From Chersky-840 sp963811775 (GTDB taxonomy: Bacteria; Actinomycetota; Acidimicrobiia; Acidimicrobiales; UBA8190): DNA of 64,000 nt. Below are positions 55,849 to 64,000 of the stretch, in pieces. Every line of letters begins with the position of its first letter. Within the stretch, counting starts at the first letter, position 1. The position numbers and the translations under genes were made by a program. The notes under the pieces were generated by a model. It saw only the letters and a list, made by a program, of their open reading frames with translations, ran no database searches and had not been told where the DNA came from. The DNA is taken from contig CAWESO010000019.1 in NCBI GenBank assembly GCA_963811775.1, positions 1-64,000 on the forward strand, given 5' to 3'.

Positions 55849-58002
55849 ATGCCGGACGGTTCGAAGAGCGCCGCAGGCGCGGCTCGGCGAAACGACGCCG
55901 CAGGCGCGTCGCGTCGCGTCGAGGAGCTGCGCGCGCTGGTGGCGTACCACGACGACCGCTACTACCAGCTCGACTCCCCCGAGATCACCGACGCCGACTA
56001 CGACGCCCTCATCGGCGAGTTGCGCCTCTTGGAGGACGCCCATCCCGAGTTCGCCCGCGACGACTCGCCCACCCGGCGCGTGGCGGGAGCACCGTCTCTG
56101 CTGTTCTCGTCGGTGCAGCACCGCTCGCCCATGATGAGCCTCGACGACGCCTTCGGCCTCGACGAGCTGCACGCGTGGTTCGAGCGCATGGCGCGCCTCG
56201 CCCCCGAGACCGCCGAGGCCGCCTTCGTGTGCGAGCTCAAGATCGACGGGTTGGCCATGTCCCTCGTGTACGAGGGCGGCCGCTTCGTGCAGGCCGCCAC
56301 GCGCGGCGACGGCCGGACCGGGGACGACGTCACCGCCAATGTGGCCACCATCGGTGCCGTGCCCGACCGGCTCACGTGGCCCAAGCGCCGGGGGAAGATG
56401 CCGTCGGTGCTCGAGGTGCGCGGTGAGGTGTACATGCCGGTGTCGTCGTTCGAGCAGCTCAACGCGCGCCAGCTCGAGGCGGGTCTCAAGACATTCGCCA
56501 ACCCGCGCAACTCCGCGGCGGGATCGTTGCGCCAGAAGGACTCGCGGATCACCGCCTCGCGCGAACTGTCGTTCTGGGCCTACCAGCTCGGGGCCATGGA
56601 GGGCGGGCCCACCGTGGCCAGCCACAGCGACGGGCTCGACCTGCTGCGCCAGTGCGGGCTTCCCGTCGACCCCCACGTCGAGGTGGTGCGCGGCACCGCG
56701 GACACCGAGATGTTCTGCCGGCAATGGGAGGAGCACCGCCACGACCTCGACTACGAGATCGACGGCGTGGTGGTGAAAGTGGACGACCTGGACCTCCAAC
56801 GCCGGCTGGGGTCCACGTCGCGCGCCCCGCGCTGGGCCATCGCCTTCAAGTTCCCCCCCGAGGAGCGCACCACCACGCTGCTGCGCATCATGGTGTCGAT
56901 CGGGCGCACCGGTCGGGCCACGCCCTTCGCCTCGCTCGAGCCCGTGTTCGTGGGGGGATCGACCGTCGGTCTGGCCACGCTGCACAACGAGGACCAGGTG
57001 CGGCTCAAAGACGTGCGACCCGGCGACACGGTGGTCGTGCGCAAGGCCGGGGACGTCATCCCCGAGGTCGTGGGGCCCGTGCTCTCGGCGCGGTCCAAGC
57101 GGTCGCGCCCGTGGCACTTCCCGAAGAAGTGCCCGAGCTGTGGCGGCCCGCTCGTCCGCCTCCCCGGCGAGAGCGACACGTTCTGCACCAACATCGACTG
57201 TCCGGCCCAGCGCGTGCAGCGCATCGTGCACTTCGCCTCTCGTGGCGCGCTGGACATCGAGGGGCTGGGGGAGAAGCGCGTCGTGCAGCTCGTCGAGGCC
57301 GGGCTGCTGTCGGACCCTGGCGACATCTACGCGTTGGCGTCCGCGCCGCTCGTGACGCTCGAACGCTTCGGCGACCTGTCGGTCGTGAACCTGCTTGGTG
57401 CCATCGAGGCCTCCAAGGGCCGACCCCTGAGCCGCCTGTTGGTCGGACTGGGAGTCCGCCATCTCGGGCCCACCGGGAGCCGCGCCCTGGCGCGCGCCTA
57501 CGGGTCGCTCGACGCGCTCATGGCCGCCACCGACATCGCCGAGCTCGCCGCGGTGGAGGGGATCGGGCCGGTGATCGCGGACAGCGTGGTGGAGTTCCTG
57601 GCCTCGCCTGCCAACCAGCACGTCATCGACAAGCTGCGCGCCGCCGAGGTCGCCCTCGTCGAGCCGGACGGCGCCGCCGGCGCCGGGCGATCGGGCGCGG
57701 GTTCGGTCGCCGGGGCCGGGGGCGGGGTGGCACCGGCGGGGGAGCTTCCCCAGACCCTGCAGGGTCGGTCGGTCGTCGTCACCGGGACGATCGAGGGCTA
57801 CACCCGGGAGGAGGCCGAGGAGGCCATCCTGGCCCGGGGGGGCAAGTCGCCGGGGAGCGTGTCGGCCCGGACCTGGGTCGTGGTCCTCGGCACCGATCCC
57901 GGGGCGGCCAAGCTCAAGAAGGCGGAGGAGTTGGGCATCCCCATCGTGGAGGGACCGGAGTTCGAGGAGCTTCTCCGACGCGGCGAGATCCCCGGCACCT
58001 GA
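55849..58002 (+). CDS. ligA: NAD-dependent DNA ligase
   Basis: A 717-residue replicative ligase. Domains in order are Ia (YHDDRYYQLDSPEITDADYD), adenylation with Lys131 in CELKIDGLAM, OB fold (SIGRTGRATPFASLEPV), a four-Cys zinc finger (CPSCGG and FCTNIDC), helix-hairpin-helix repeats, and a C-terminal BRCT domain (LQGRSVVVTGTIEGYTREEA). A Gly/Ala-rich linker (AGAGRSGAGSVAGAGGGVAP) precedes the BRCT. ATG 55849 agrees with the -10 box and the N-terminal domain. Confidence 0.97.
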   Translation: MPDGSKSAAGAARRNDAAGASRRVEELRALVAYHDDRYYQLDSPEITDADYDALIGELRLLEDAHPEFARDDSPTRRVAGAPSLLFSSVQHRSPMMSLDDAFGLDELHAWFERMARLAPETAEAAFVCELKIDGLAMSLVYEGGRFVQAATRGDGRTGDDVTANVATIGAVPDRLTWPKRRGKMPSVLEVRGEVYMPVSSFEQLNARQLEAGLKTFANPRNSAAGSLRQKDSRITASRELSFWAYQLGAMEGGPTVASHSDGLDLLRQCGLPVDPHVEVVRGTADTEMFCRQWEEHRHDLDYEIDGVVVKVDDLDLQRRLGSTSRAPRWAIAFKFPPEERTTTLLRIMVSIGRTGRATPFASLEPVFVGGSTVGLATLHNEDQVRLKDVRPGDTVVVRKAGDVIPEVVGPVLSARSKRSRPWHFPKKCPSCGGPLVRLPGESDTFCTNIDCPAQRVQRIVHFASRGALDIEGLGEKRVVQLVEAGLLSDPGDIYALASAPLVTLERFGDLSVVNLLGAIEASKGRPLSRLLVGLGVRHLGPTGSRALARAYGSLDALMAATDIAELAAVEGIGPVIADSVVEFLASPANQHVIDKLRAAEVALVEPDGAAGAGRSGAGSVAGAGGGVAPAGELPQTLQGRSVVVTGTIEGYTREEAEEAILARGGKSPGSVSARTWVVVLGTDPGAAKLKKAEELGIPIVEGPEFEELLRRGEIPGT

Positions 58003-58063
58003 CGGCGCGGCCACTCGGTCACCGCTGGTGGTGAACGTCCACCAGGCGGCGCCCGGCCCTCAG

Positions 58064-58069
58064 TAGCCT
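58064..58069 (+). promoter_or_regulatory. -10 box of the PASTA kinase gene
   Basis: TAGCCT lies 13 bases before the ATG with GGAG in the spacer. This would give a very short leader of about six bases. Confidence 0.4.
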
Positions 58070-58082
58070 GGAGAGCCGGACC

Positions 58083-60026
58083 ATGTCGACCATCACCGAA
58101 TCCATCGGTCGGGTCCTTGCCGGCCGCTACCGGATCGAATCTGCACTCGGGAGCGGGGCGTCCGCGAACGTGTTCGCGGCGTTCGACACGACCCTGCAGC
58201 GTCGTGTGGCCGTCAAGGTCCTGCACCCCGCGCTGGCCGCCGACGGCGGTTTCCTGCGCCGGTTCCGGGCCGAGGCCCAGTCCGCGGCGGCGCTGGCCAA
58301 CGCGCACGTCCTCGCCGTCCACGACTGGGGTGAGGACTCCCAGGGCCCGTTCCTCGTGCTCGAGTTCCTGGGCGGAGGATCCCTGCGGGACATGCTCGAC
58401 GAGGGGACGCGCCTCAGCCTGTCACAGGCCGTCTCGGTCGGGGCCCAGGCGGCGGAGGGTCTCGCCTACGCGCACGGGCGCGGCTTCGTGCACCGCGACG
58501 TGAAGCCCGCCAACCTGCTCTTCGACGAGGAGGGTCGCCTCCGCGTGGCGGACTTCGGCCTGGCCCGCGCCCTGGCCGAGGCGTCGATGACCGAGCCGGC
58601 CGGCACGACGGTGGGCACGGCCCGCTACGCCGCGCCCGAACAGGCCCTGGGACACCGCGTCGACGGCCGGGCCGATGTCTATTCACTCGCCCTCGTCCTG
58701 TACGAGGCCGTGACCGGCGTCGTCCCCTTCACCGCCGACACCACCGTGTCGACGCTCATGGCCCGCGTCGGGGCCGAGCTCCCCGGCCACGACGCGCTGG
58801 GGCCGTTGGCCGAGGTGCTGAGCGAGGCCGCCGCCCCCGAGGTGGAGGATCGACTCGACGCCGCCGCCTTCGCCGCCCGGTTGCGCGAGCTGGCCGAGGA
58901 CCTTCCCGCCCCCGCTGATCTCCGGCTGGCCGGCGCCGGGGGCGCCGGCGTGGTGCTGCCCCGTCCGGTCACCTCTCCCCCCGACCACGATCTCACCCAC
59001 CACGGCATGGTCGTCCCCCCGCCCGCGGCCGGACGCCGCCCCCGGGGCGGGGAGGACCCCGACGTGCTGGCCTTCGCCGCCGCGGTGGGCCTGACCGGGG
59101 ACGCGGCCGCCTCGGCCGCGGCCCTGCGCCGCCGCCGTCGGCGCTGGCCCTGGGTCGTCGTGGTCGTGGTCCTCGTCCTCGCCGGGGCGGGGGTGGGTGC
59201 CACCTACGCCCTCAAGAAGGCCAACGTCATCCTGGTCACGCCCAGCTACAAGCTGGTGTCGATCACGGGCCTCACCGTGGCCCAGGCCGACGCCCGGCTG
59301 CATCACGACCGCTTCGTCGTGCAGGTGACCGGCCACCAGACCTCGATCACCGCCCCCACGGGGCAGATCCTGAGCCAGACACCGCTCCCGGGGCGCAAGC
59401 TCAAGCGGGGGAGCCCGGTGTCGGTGGTGGTGTCCTCGGGACTGCCCACCGTGCCCATCCCGGCCCTCACCACCGTGACCGGCGGGTGCCCGGCGATCAC
59501 CGCTCTGCTGCTCCAGTCGCACTTCAAGACGGCGTGCACCACGCCCAACTCCATGACGGTGACCACCGGGTCGGTCATCACCTCGAGCCCCACCGGCACC
59601 GCCCCCTACGGGTCGACCATCACCGTCACGGTGTCCGCCGGCCCGCCGTCGGAGACCATCCCCTCCTTGAGCGGACAGAGCTGCACCGGGGCCACGACCA
59701 CACTGACCGCCCTGGGTCTGAAGGCCAACTGCACGTCGGAGTACAACTCGTCGGTCACCAACGGCCAGGTGATCGGCTGGAGCCCCACCGGCACCGCGCT
59801 CCAGGGGACGACGATCAACGTCAGCATCTCGCTCGGGCCGCAACCGGTCACGATCCCCGCCAACCTGTACCAGGACTCGGTGTCGGAAGCCATCGGGGCG
59901 CTGTCGGCACTGGGGCTGAACCCCGTGAGCGGGGGCGGCTCGCTCAACGGCCACGTCTTCCTGAGCAGCCCGGCGGCGGGGCAGTCCGTGCTCCCGGGGA
60001 CGACGGTCACCCTCTACAGCCGCTAG
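58083..60026 (+). CDS. pknB: Membrane Ser/Thr protein kinase with four PASTA domains (PknB-like)
   Basis: A 647-residue Hanks-type kinase. Lys45 in VAVKVLHP binds ATP; H137-R-D139 in VHRDVKPANLLF is the catalytic loop; D157-F-G binds metal; GTARYAAPEQ is the activation-segment end. A juxtamembrane region with an Arg cluster leads to one membrane helix near residues 352-375 (WPWVVVVVVLVLAGAG). Four extracellular PASTA repeats follow, each near 65 residues and ending in a VSVxxS-like strand; these usually sense muropeptides or lipid II. Paired Cys in repeats two and three may form disulfides. It probably links cell-wall state to growth and division. Confidence 0.93.
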   Translation: MSTITESIGRVLAGRYRIESALGSGASANVFAAFDTTLQRRVAVKVLHPALAADGGFLRRFRAEAQSAAALANAHVLAVHDWGEDSQGPFLVLEFLGGGSLRDMLDEGTRLSLSQAVSVGAQAAEGLAYAHGRGFVHRDVKPANLLFDEEGRLRVADFGLARALAEASMTEPAGTTVGTARYAAPEQALGHRVDGRADVYSLALVLYEAVTGVVPFTADTTVSTLMARVGAELPGHDALGPLAEVLSEAAAPEVEDRLDAAAFAARLRELAEDLPAPADLRLAGAGGAGVVLPRPVTSPPDHDLTHHGMVVPPPAAGRRPRGGEDPDVLAFAAAVGLTGDAAASAAALRRRRRRWPWVVVVVVLVLAGAGVGATYALKKANVILVTPSYKLVSITGLTVAQADARLHHDRFVVQVTGHQTSITAPTGQILSQTPLPGRKLKRGSPVSVVVSSGLPTVPIPALTTVTGGCPAITALLLQSHFKTACTTPNSMTVTTGSVITSSPTGTAPYGSTITVTVSAGPPSETIPSLSGQSCTGATTTLTALGLKANCTSEYNSSVTNGQVIGWSPTGTALQGTTINVSISLGPQPVTIPANLYQDSVSEAIGALSALGLNPVSGGGSLNGHVFLSSPAAGQSVLPGTTVTLYSR

Positions 60027-60092
60027 GCCGGTGGGCTCTCGTCCGACTCGGGCCCGGGCCCGGCGCCTGCAGACGACCTGTTGGCCGTCGGC

Positions 60093-60431
60093 ATGACCGA
60101 GACGGCGCCCACGGCGCGCCCGGCGCGCCAGAGATGTGAGCTGTGCGAGGCCGCCCGGCTCACCACCTGGTACCACGAGGACGACGTGTGCTGGGTGGCC
60201 GACTGTGAGATCTGCAACGTGCCCATGGTCGTGTGGCGGACCCACGGCGTCGATCCCCCCGAGGCCGACAGGGTGCACATGTTGGCGCAGCTCGGCCGGG
60301 CGGCCGACGAGGTGCTCGGGACCGGAACCTGGTCGGTCGACGACGTCATGCGCCAGATCCCCGACCACTTCCACGCCCATGCCCGCGACCCGGGTTGGTG
60401 GATGCGCCGCTTCGGCTCCCCCCGCCGGTAG
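60093..60431 (+). CDS. Small Cys-rich protein with a HIT-like histidine motif
   Basis: A 112-residue protein. Cys pairs C15-x2-C18 and C38-x2-C41 (RCELCEAA and DCEICNV) should bind zinc. Near the C-terminus H92, H94 and H96 in PDHFHAHARDPGWW give an H-x-H-x-H pattern like the active site of HIT nucleotide hydrolases. Overall it could be a minimal HIT-like protein with a zinc ribbon. I do not know its substrate. ATG 60093 is chosen; a TTG four codons earlier is possible. It stands between pknB and a phosphoribosyltransferase gene. Confidence 0.65.
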   Translation: MTETAPTARPARQRCELCEAARLTTWYHEDDVCWVADCEICNVPMVVWRTHGVDPPEADRVHMLAQLGRAADEVLGTGTWSVDDVMRQIPDHFHAHARDPGWWMRRFGSPRR

Positions 60432-60501
60432 GCGACGGGGTCGGGGCCGGTCGAAGCCGGGTGGGAACGGGCACGGGGACAGGCGAGAGCGAGGGTGAGC
60501 T

Positions 60502-61212
60502 ATGGCGTTTCTCGATCGCCGCGACGCCGGCCGCCGCCTGGCCGCGGTACTCAAGGACTCTGGTGCGATCGCCGGCACGGGCCCGGACCGATCGCCAGAG
60601 GAGAGCCCGGTCGTGATGGGCATGGCGAGAGGAGGGGTGCCCGTCGCCTTCGAGGTCGCCGCCGCCCTCGGCGCCCCGCTCGATGTCCTCGTCGTGCGCA
60701 AGCTCGGGCATCCCCGCCAACCCGAGCTCGGTCTCGGTGCCATCGCCGAGGACGGCGTGCGCGTGCTGAACAGCGCGCTGGTGCGGCGGCTGGCGGTCCC
60801 CGACGACGTCATCGACGCCGTCACCCGCCGAGAGACGGTCGAGCTCGAACGCCGTCTCGTCGCCTACCGCGGCGCGCGGCCCCCCGTACCGGTGCGAGGG
60901 CGCACCGCCGTCGTCGTCGACGACGGGCTGGCGACGGGGTTCACCGCCCGCGCCGCGATCGAGGTGGTGCGGTCCCGGGGCGCCGCTCGTGTCGTCCTCG
61001 CCGTTCCGGTGGCACCCCCCGACACCGTCGCCACGCTCGGAGAGGTCGCTGACGACGTCGTGTGCGTCGACGTCACCGAGCACTTCTTCGGCCTGAGCGA
61101 GTGGTACGACGACTTCGCGCAGGTGAGCGACGACGAGGTCGCCCGACTGCTCGCGCTGGCCGGCGCCGGGCCGGGCGGCGGGCCCGGTCCCACGGCCGGG
61201 CCAGAGACGTGA
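60502..61212 (+). CDS. Phosphoribosyltransferase-domain protein
   Basis: A 236-residue type I phosphoribosyltransferase fold. The PRPP-binding motif is TAVVVDDGLATGFTARAAIE near residue 137, and GMARGGVPVAFEVAAAL is the usual early segment of this group (often called PRTase-like or erythromycin-esterase-associated). LVVRKLGHPRQPELGLGAIA is also characteristic. The substrate is unknown. The stop overlaps the start of the DNA methyltransferase gene (GTGA), so both are coupled. ATG has GAGGGTGAG upstream. Confidence 0.8.
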   Translation: MAFLDRRDAGRRLAAVLKDSGAIAGTGPDRSPEESPVVMGMARGGVPVAFEVAAALGAPLDVLVVRKLGHPRQPELGLGAIAEDGVRVLNSALVRRLAVPDDVIDAVTRRETVELERRLVAYRGARPPVPVRGRTAVVVDDGLATGFTARAAIEVVRSRGAARVVLAVPVAPPDTVATLGEVADDVVCVDVTEHFFGLSEWYDDFAQVSDDEVARLLALAGAGPGGGPGPTAGPET

Positions 61213-62276
61213 TCAAGTACCTCGGGTCCAAACGCCGGCTGGTCCCCGTCCTCGGCGAGCTGGCCCGGCGTGTGCAGGCGCGCACCGCGCTCGACCTCTT
61301 CACCGGCACCACGCGCGTGGCCCAGGCCTTCAAGCTCGGCGGGGCCGAGGTGACCGCCGTCGACTCCACGCGCTACTCCTCGGTGCTGGCCGGGTGCTAC
61401 GTGGCCACCGACCGCGATGCCCTCGACGGCGAGGCCCTGTCCCAGGCCGTGGCCGAGCTCAACGCGCTGCCCGGGCGTCGCGGCTACGTGACCACGACCT
61501 TCTGCGAGCGGTCGCGCTTCTTCCAGCCCGCCAACGGCGCTCGCATCGACGCGGTGCGCCACGCCATCCAACGGCGCTACGCCGGCTCGGCGCTCGAGCC
61601 GGTGCTGCTCACGAGCCTCCTCGAGGCCGCCGACCGAGTCGACTCGACGACCGGCGTGCAGATGGCGTACGTAAAGCAATGGGCCGACCGGTCGTTCCGT
61701 CCACTGGAGTTGCGCGTGCCGCAGCTCCTTCCCGGCGGCGGCACCGCGGTGCGTGGCGACGCCTGCGTGGTGGCGCCGGACCTCGGTGCGTTCGACCTCG
61801 CCTATCTCGACCCTCCCTACAACCAGCACCGCTACGAGGCGAACTACCACATCTGGGAGACACTTGTGGCGTGGGACGCCCCCGAGCACTACGGCGTGGC
61901 GTGCAAGCGCACCGAGATACGCGAAGGCGAGCGCAGCGCGTTCAATTCCCGACGCACCATGCCTGGCGCCCTGGCCCAGGTCGTGCGCGACGTGCGCGCC
62001 CGGCTCCTGGTGCTCTCGTACAACGACGAGTCGTGGATGCGCCTCGACGAGCTGGTCGAGGCCTGTCGCGTGCGGGGCCATGTCGAGGTGCTGGCGTTCG
62101 AGTCGAACCGCTACGTAGGCGCCCGCATCGGCATCCATAATCCGGCCGGCCAACGGGTGGGATCGGTGGGCCGGCTCCGCAATCTCGAGTACGTCCTCGT
62201 GGCCGGAGAGCGTGACGAGGTCCACCACGCCCTCGAGCCCTGGCGCGATTCGCTGGTGGTGGACCGGGCCAGCTGA
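61209..62276 (+). CDS. D12-class N6-adenine DNA methyltransferase, orphan
   Basis: A 355-residue protein. Its start VIKYLGSKRRLVPVL resembles the KWxGGK opening of Dam/D12 enzymes, followed by SAM motif DLFTGTTRVAQAFKLGG near residues 29-45 and the catalytic D201-P-P-Y204 in YLDPPYNQHRYEANYHIW. FTGT replaces the commoner FxGSG. The order and motifs fit adenine-N6 methylation of DNA. No restriction endonuclease gene is near, so it is probably a solitary regulatory or protective methylase. The GTG start overlaps the phosphoribosyltransferase stop. Confidence 0.82.
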   Translation: MIKYLGSKRRLVPVLGELARRVQARTALDLFTGTTRVAQAFKLGGAEVTAVDSTRYSSVLAGCYVATDRDALDGEALSQAVAELNALPGRRGYVTTTFCERSRFFQPANGARIDAVRHAIQRRYAGSALEPVLLTSLLEAADRVDSTTGVQMAYVKQWADRSFRPLELRVPQLLPGGGTAVRGDACVVAPDLGAFDLAYLDPPYNQHRYEANYHIWETLVAWDAPEHYGVACKRTEIREGERSAFNSRRTMPGALAQVVRDVRARLLVLSYNDESWMRLDELVEACRVRGHVEVLAFESNRYVGARIGIHNPAGQRVGSVGRLRNLEYVLVAGERDEVHHALEPWRDSLVVDRAS

Positions 62277-62516
62277 CCGGGCGGGCCGCCGTCCTGGGCG
62301 TGCCGTCGATTTCGCCGTATCCGTTGGGGTTCTCCCGTCCGTGTGGATGCACTGCTTGACCCCCCTGCCCAGCCCTGGCAACGTGGGCTGCTTTCCACCG
62401 GAGCCCGCGTCACGCGAGCAGCGCCATCACCGGAACGGATCGCAGGGCGACCGGGGACTTTCCCGAGCACCCGGTTTTCTCGGGTGACATGCCGGGGACA
62501 TGAGGAGGAGAACGAA

Positions 62517-63395
62517 GTGGGAGCGCTCGAAGGGCGGGTGGCGATCATCACGGGTGCCGGGCGTGGTCTGGGCCGGGAGCACGCGCTGTTGTTCGCCTCC
62601 GAAGGCGCAAAAGTCGTCGTGAACGACCTCGGAGGGGCCATCGACGGCTCAGGTGACGATCGATCCGCCGCCGAGCAGGTCGTCGACGAGATCAAGTCGT
62701 ACGGGGGCGAGGCCCGGGCCAACGGCGACGACATCGCTTCGCCCGAAGGCGCGCAGCGGCTGATCAACACGGCGGTAGAGGCTTTCGGGGACCTCCACGT
62801 GCTGGTCAACAACGCCGGGATCCTGCGCGACCGAATGCTCGTCAACATGTCCGAGGAGGACTGGGACTCGGTCATCCACGTCCATCTGAAGGGCCACTTC
62901 CTTCCCACCCGGTACGCGGCGGCGTACTGGCGCGAGCAGGTGAAAGAAGGCCGCACCGTGAGGGCGTCGGTGGTCAACACCTCGTCGACCTCCGGGCTGC
63001 TCGGCAATCCGGGTCAGACCAACTACGGAGCGGCCAAAGCCGGTATCGCCGCCTTCACCATCATCGCCGCGCAGGAGCTCGGCCGCTACGGCGTGCGCGT
63101 CAACGCCATCGCCCCCGCGGCGCGCACACGTATGACCGAGGCGACGCCCGGACTGGGCGACATCGTGAAGGCCCCGCATGACCCCGGCGCCTTTGACGTG
63201 TGGAACCCGGCGAACGTGTCCCCGCTCGTCGCCTATCTCGCCACCGAGGGATGCCCGTTGACCGGGCGCGTCCTGTTCGTGCAGGGGGGCGAGGTGCGGG
63301 TGTTCCAGCCCTGGACCATGACCGCCACGTTGGACAAGGGCGACCGCTGGACCGTCGAGGAGCTGGCCAAGCAACTCCCGCCGCTCTTCGACTGA
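62517..63395 (+). CDS. Short-chain dehydrogenase/reductase
   Basis: A 292-residue SDR. The cofactor motif is TGAGRGLGREHALLF; VVVNDLGGAIDGSG is typical of the group related to the dehydrogenase part of multifunctional enzyme 2 (3-hydroxyacyl-CoA/17-beta-hydroxysteroid dehydrogenases). NNAG is present, Ser lies in NTSSTSGL and Tyr/Lys in NYGAAKAG. The GTG start has a strong GAGGAGGAG site about seven bases upstream. Its substrate is likely a hydroxyacyl-CoA or steroid. Confidence 0.9.
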   Translation: MGALEGRVAIITGAGRGLGREHALLFASEGAKVVVNDLGGAIDGSGDDRSAAEQVVDEIKSYGGEARANGDDIASPEGAQRLINTAVEAFGDLHVLVNNAGILRDRMLVNMSEEDWDSVIHVHLKGHFLPTRYAAAYWREQVKEGRTVRASVVNTSSTSGLLGNPGQTNYGAAKAGIAAFTIIAAQELGRYGVRVNAIAPAARTRMTEATPGLGDIVKAPHDPGAFDVWNPANVSPLVAYLATEGCPLTGRVLFVQGGEVRVFQPWTMTATLDKGDRWTVEELAKQLPPLFD

Positions 63396-63532
63396 GCTCG
63401 ACCGAGCTCGACTGGGCACGACCGAGATCGACTGAGCGATCGCCGGGGCCGTCACGTCGTCACGTCGTCGCGACGCCGCTCGGCGCAAGCGAGGCGGTCC
63501 CCTCGGCGAGCGGAGGCTCTCGACCTCGGCGG

Positions 63533-63538
63533 TAACGT
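63533..63538 (+). promoter_or_regulatory. -10 box of the MFS transporter gene
   Basis: TAACGT ends nine bases before the GTG at 63548; a near-leaderless transcript is possible. Confidence 0.4.
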
Positions 63539-63547
63539 GGGGCCGCT

Positions 63548-64000
63548 GTGACCCCCTCCGGTCCCACCACTCCTGACGAACGCGCCACGCCTGCCCCTGC
63601 CGTCACGACAGACCGACGTGGTGGCGCGTCGCGGCTGCGCGCCATGCTGCGGCCGTTGGGGGACCGGGCCCGGCGCAGCCCTCGCTACCAGTGGTGGGTC
63701 CTGTGGGTGGCGCTGTCGGGCCTGCTCGCCACCAACCTGCTCTTCACCGTGTTCGTGGTGGCGCTGCCCGAGGTGTCGCGCAGCCTGCACGCCAGCGTGG
63801 GCGCCACCACATGGGTGGTGACCGGGCCCCTGCTCGCCTACGGCGTTGTGGCGCCGCTCGTCGGGAAGGCGGGAGACCTCTTCGGCCATCGCCGACTGTT
63901 CATGGCCGGCATCATGGCCGAGACCGTGGCGGCCGCCATGTCGGCCCTGGCTCCCAACATCGGGGTGCTCATCGCCGCCCGGGTGCTCGGCGGCATGGTG
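63548..64000 (+). CDS. MFS transporter, N-terminal part (runs off window)
   Basis: The first 151 residues are seen. A cytoplasmic tail of about 48 residues leads to membrane helices WWVLWVALSGLLATNLLFTV, TTWVVTGPLLAYGVVAPLVG and LFMAGIMAETVAAAMSAL. The loop GKAGDLFGHRR is MFS motif A. The spacing, with VVALPEVSRSLHAS before helix two, fits the 14-helix DHA2 drug/proton antiporter group (LPxIxxxL), but the substrate cannot be told. GTG 63548 is the first start. Confidence 0.85.
   Translation, partial: MTPSGPTTPDERATPAPAVTTDRRGGASRLRAMLRPLGDRARRSPRYQWWVLWVALSGLLATNLLFTVFVVALPEVSRSLHASVGATTWVVTGPLLAYGVVAPLVGKAGDLFGHRRLFMAGIMAETVAAAMSALAPNIGVLIAARVLGGMV

Overview
The window is high-GC DNA from an actinobacterium, most likely of the class Acidimicrobiia. 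This is inferred from base composition, from gene order and from the mixture of core genes. From 16 kb onward the order argS, lysA, hom, thrC, rho, rpmE, prfA, prmC, tsaC, wecA, ATP synthase operon, murA closely follows the order known from Mycobacterium tuberculosis. Differences are the lack of thrB and the insertion of an epoxide-hydrolase-like gene, a thiolase-like gene, rpiB and glyA.

Layout. Positions 1-15,730 are accessory DNA. They hold fragments of an IS3 and an IS110 element, a PD-(D/E)XK nuclease-like gene divergent from a SNF2 helicase/SWIM-finger gene pair, a luciferase-like monooxygenase, an integrase-core insertion sequence, and a secreted beta-propeller/Ig/glutamic-peptidase fusion of visibly lower GC. 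A hipBA toxin-antitoxin pair with a repeated operator, a small zinc protein, an excisionase and a broken tyrosine integrase follow. The integrase abuts the 3' end of a tRNA-Arg(CCG) gene at 15,730-15,801, which marks the edge of an integrated island. From there to 64,000 the DNA is core: aspartate-family amino acids and translation (16-26 kb), rpiB/glyA/wecA (29-32 kb), the complete F1Fo ATP synthase operon (32.3-40.2 kb), glpX, an isobutyryl-CoA-type mutase with its MeaB chaperone and murA between them, a TreS-Mak pair, a PPi-type phosphofructokinase and galT (41-52.7 kb). Last come iscS-mnmA-ligA, a PASTA kinase, a phosphoribosyltransferase/DNA methyltransferase pair, a short-chain dehydrogenase and the start of an MFS transporter.

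Two window-wide patterns matter. First, eleven genes have a TAnnnT hexamer ending exactly 6 or 7 bases before the start codon (lysA, hom, prfA, rpiB, the thiolase-like gene, glpX, the mutase, the enoyl-CoA hydratase, iscS, ligA, hipB). That is the geometry expected for leaderless mRNAs, and it settles several start codons. Second, seven or more genes are broken by a single-base shift, among them hom, atpD, mak and iscS, which should be needed for growth. These are better read as sequencing or assembly indels than as pseudogenes, so the broken integrase must be judged with the same caution.

Candidates for new biology are the propeller/Ig/G1-peptidase fusion (both catalytic residues present), the nuclease next to SNF2-SWIM, the hipBA operator array, and the orphan D12-class DNA methyltransferase overlapping a phosphoribosyltransferase gene.
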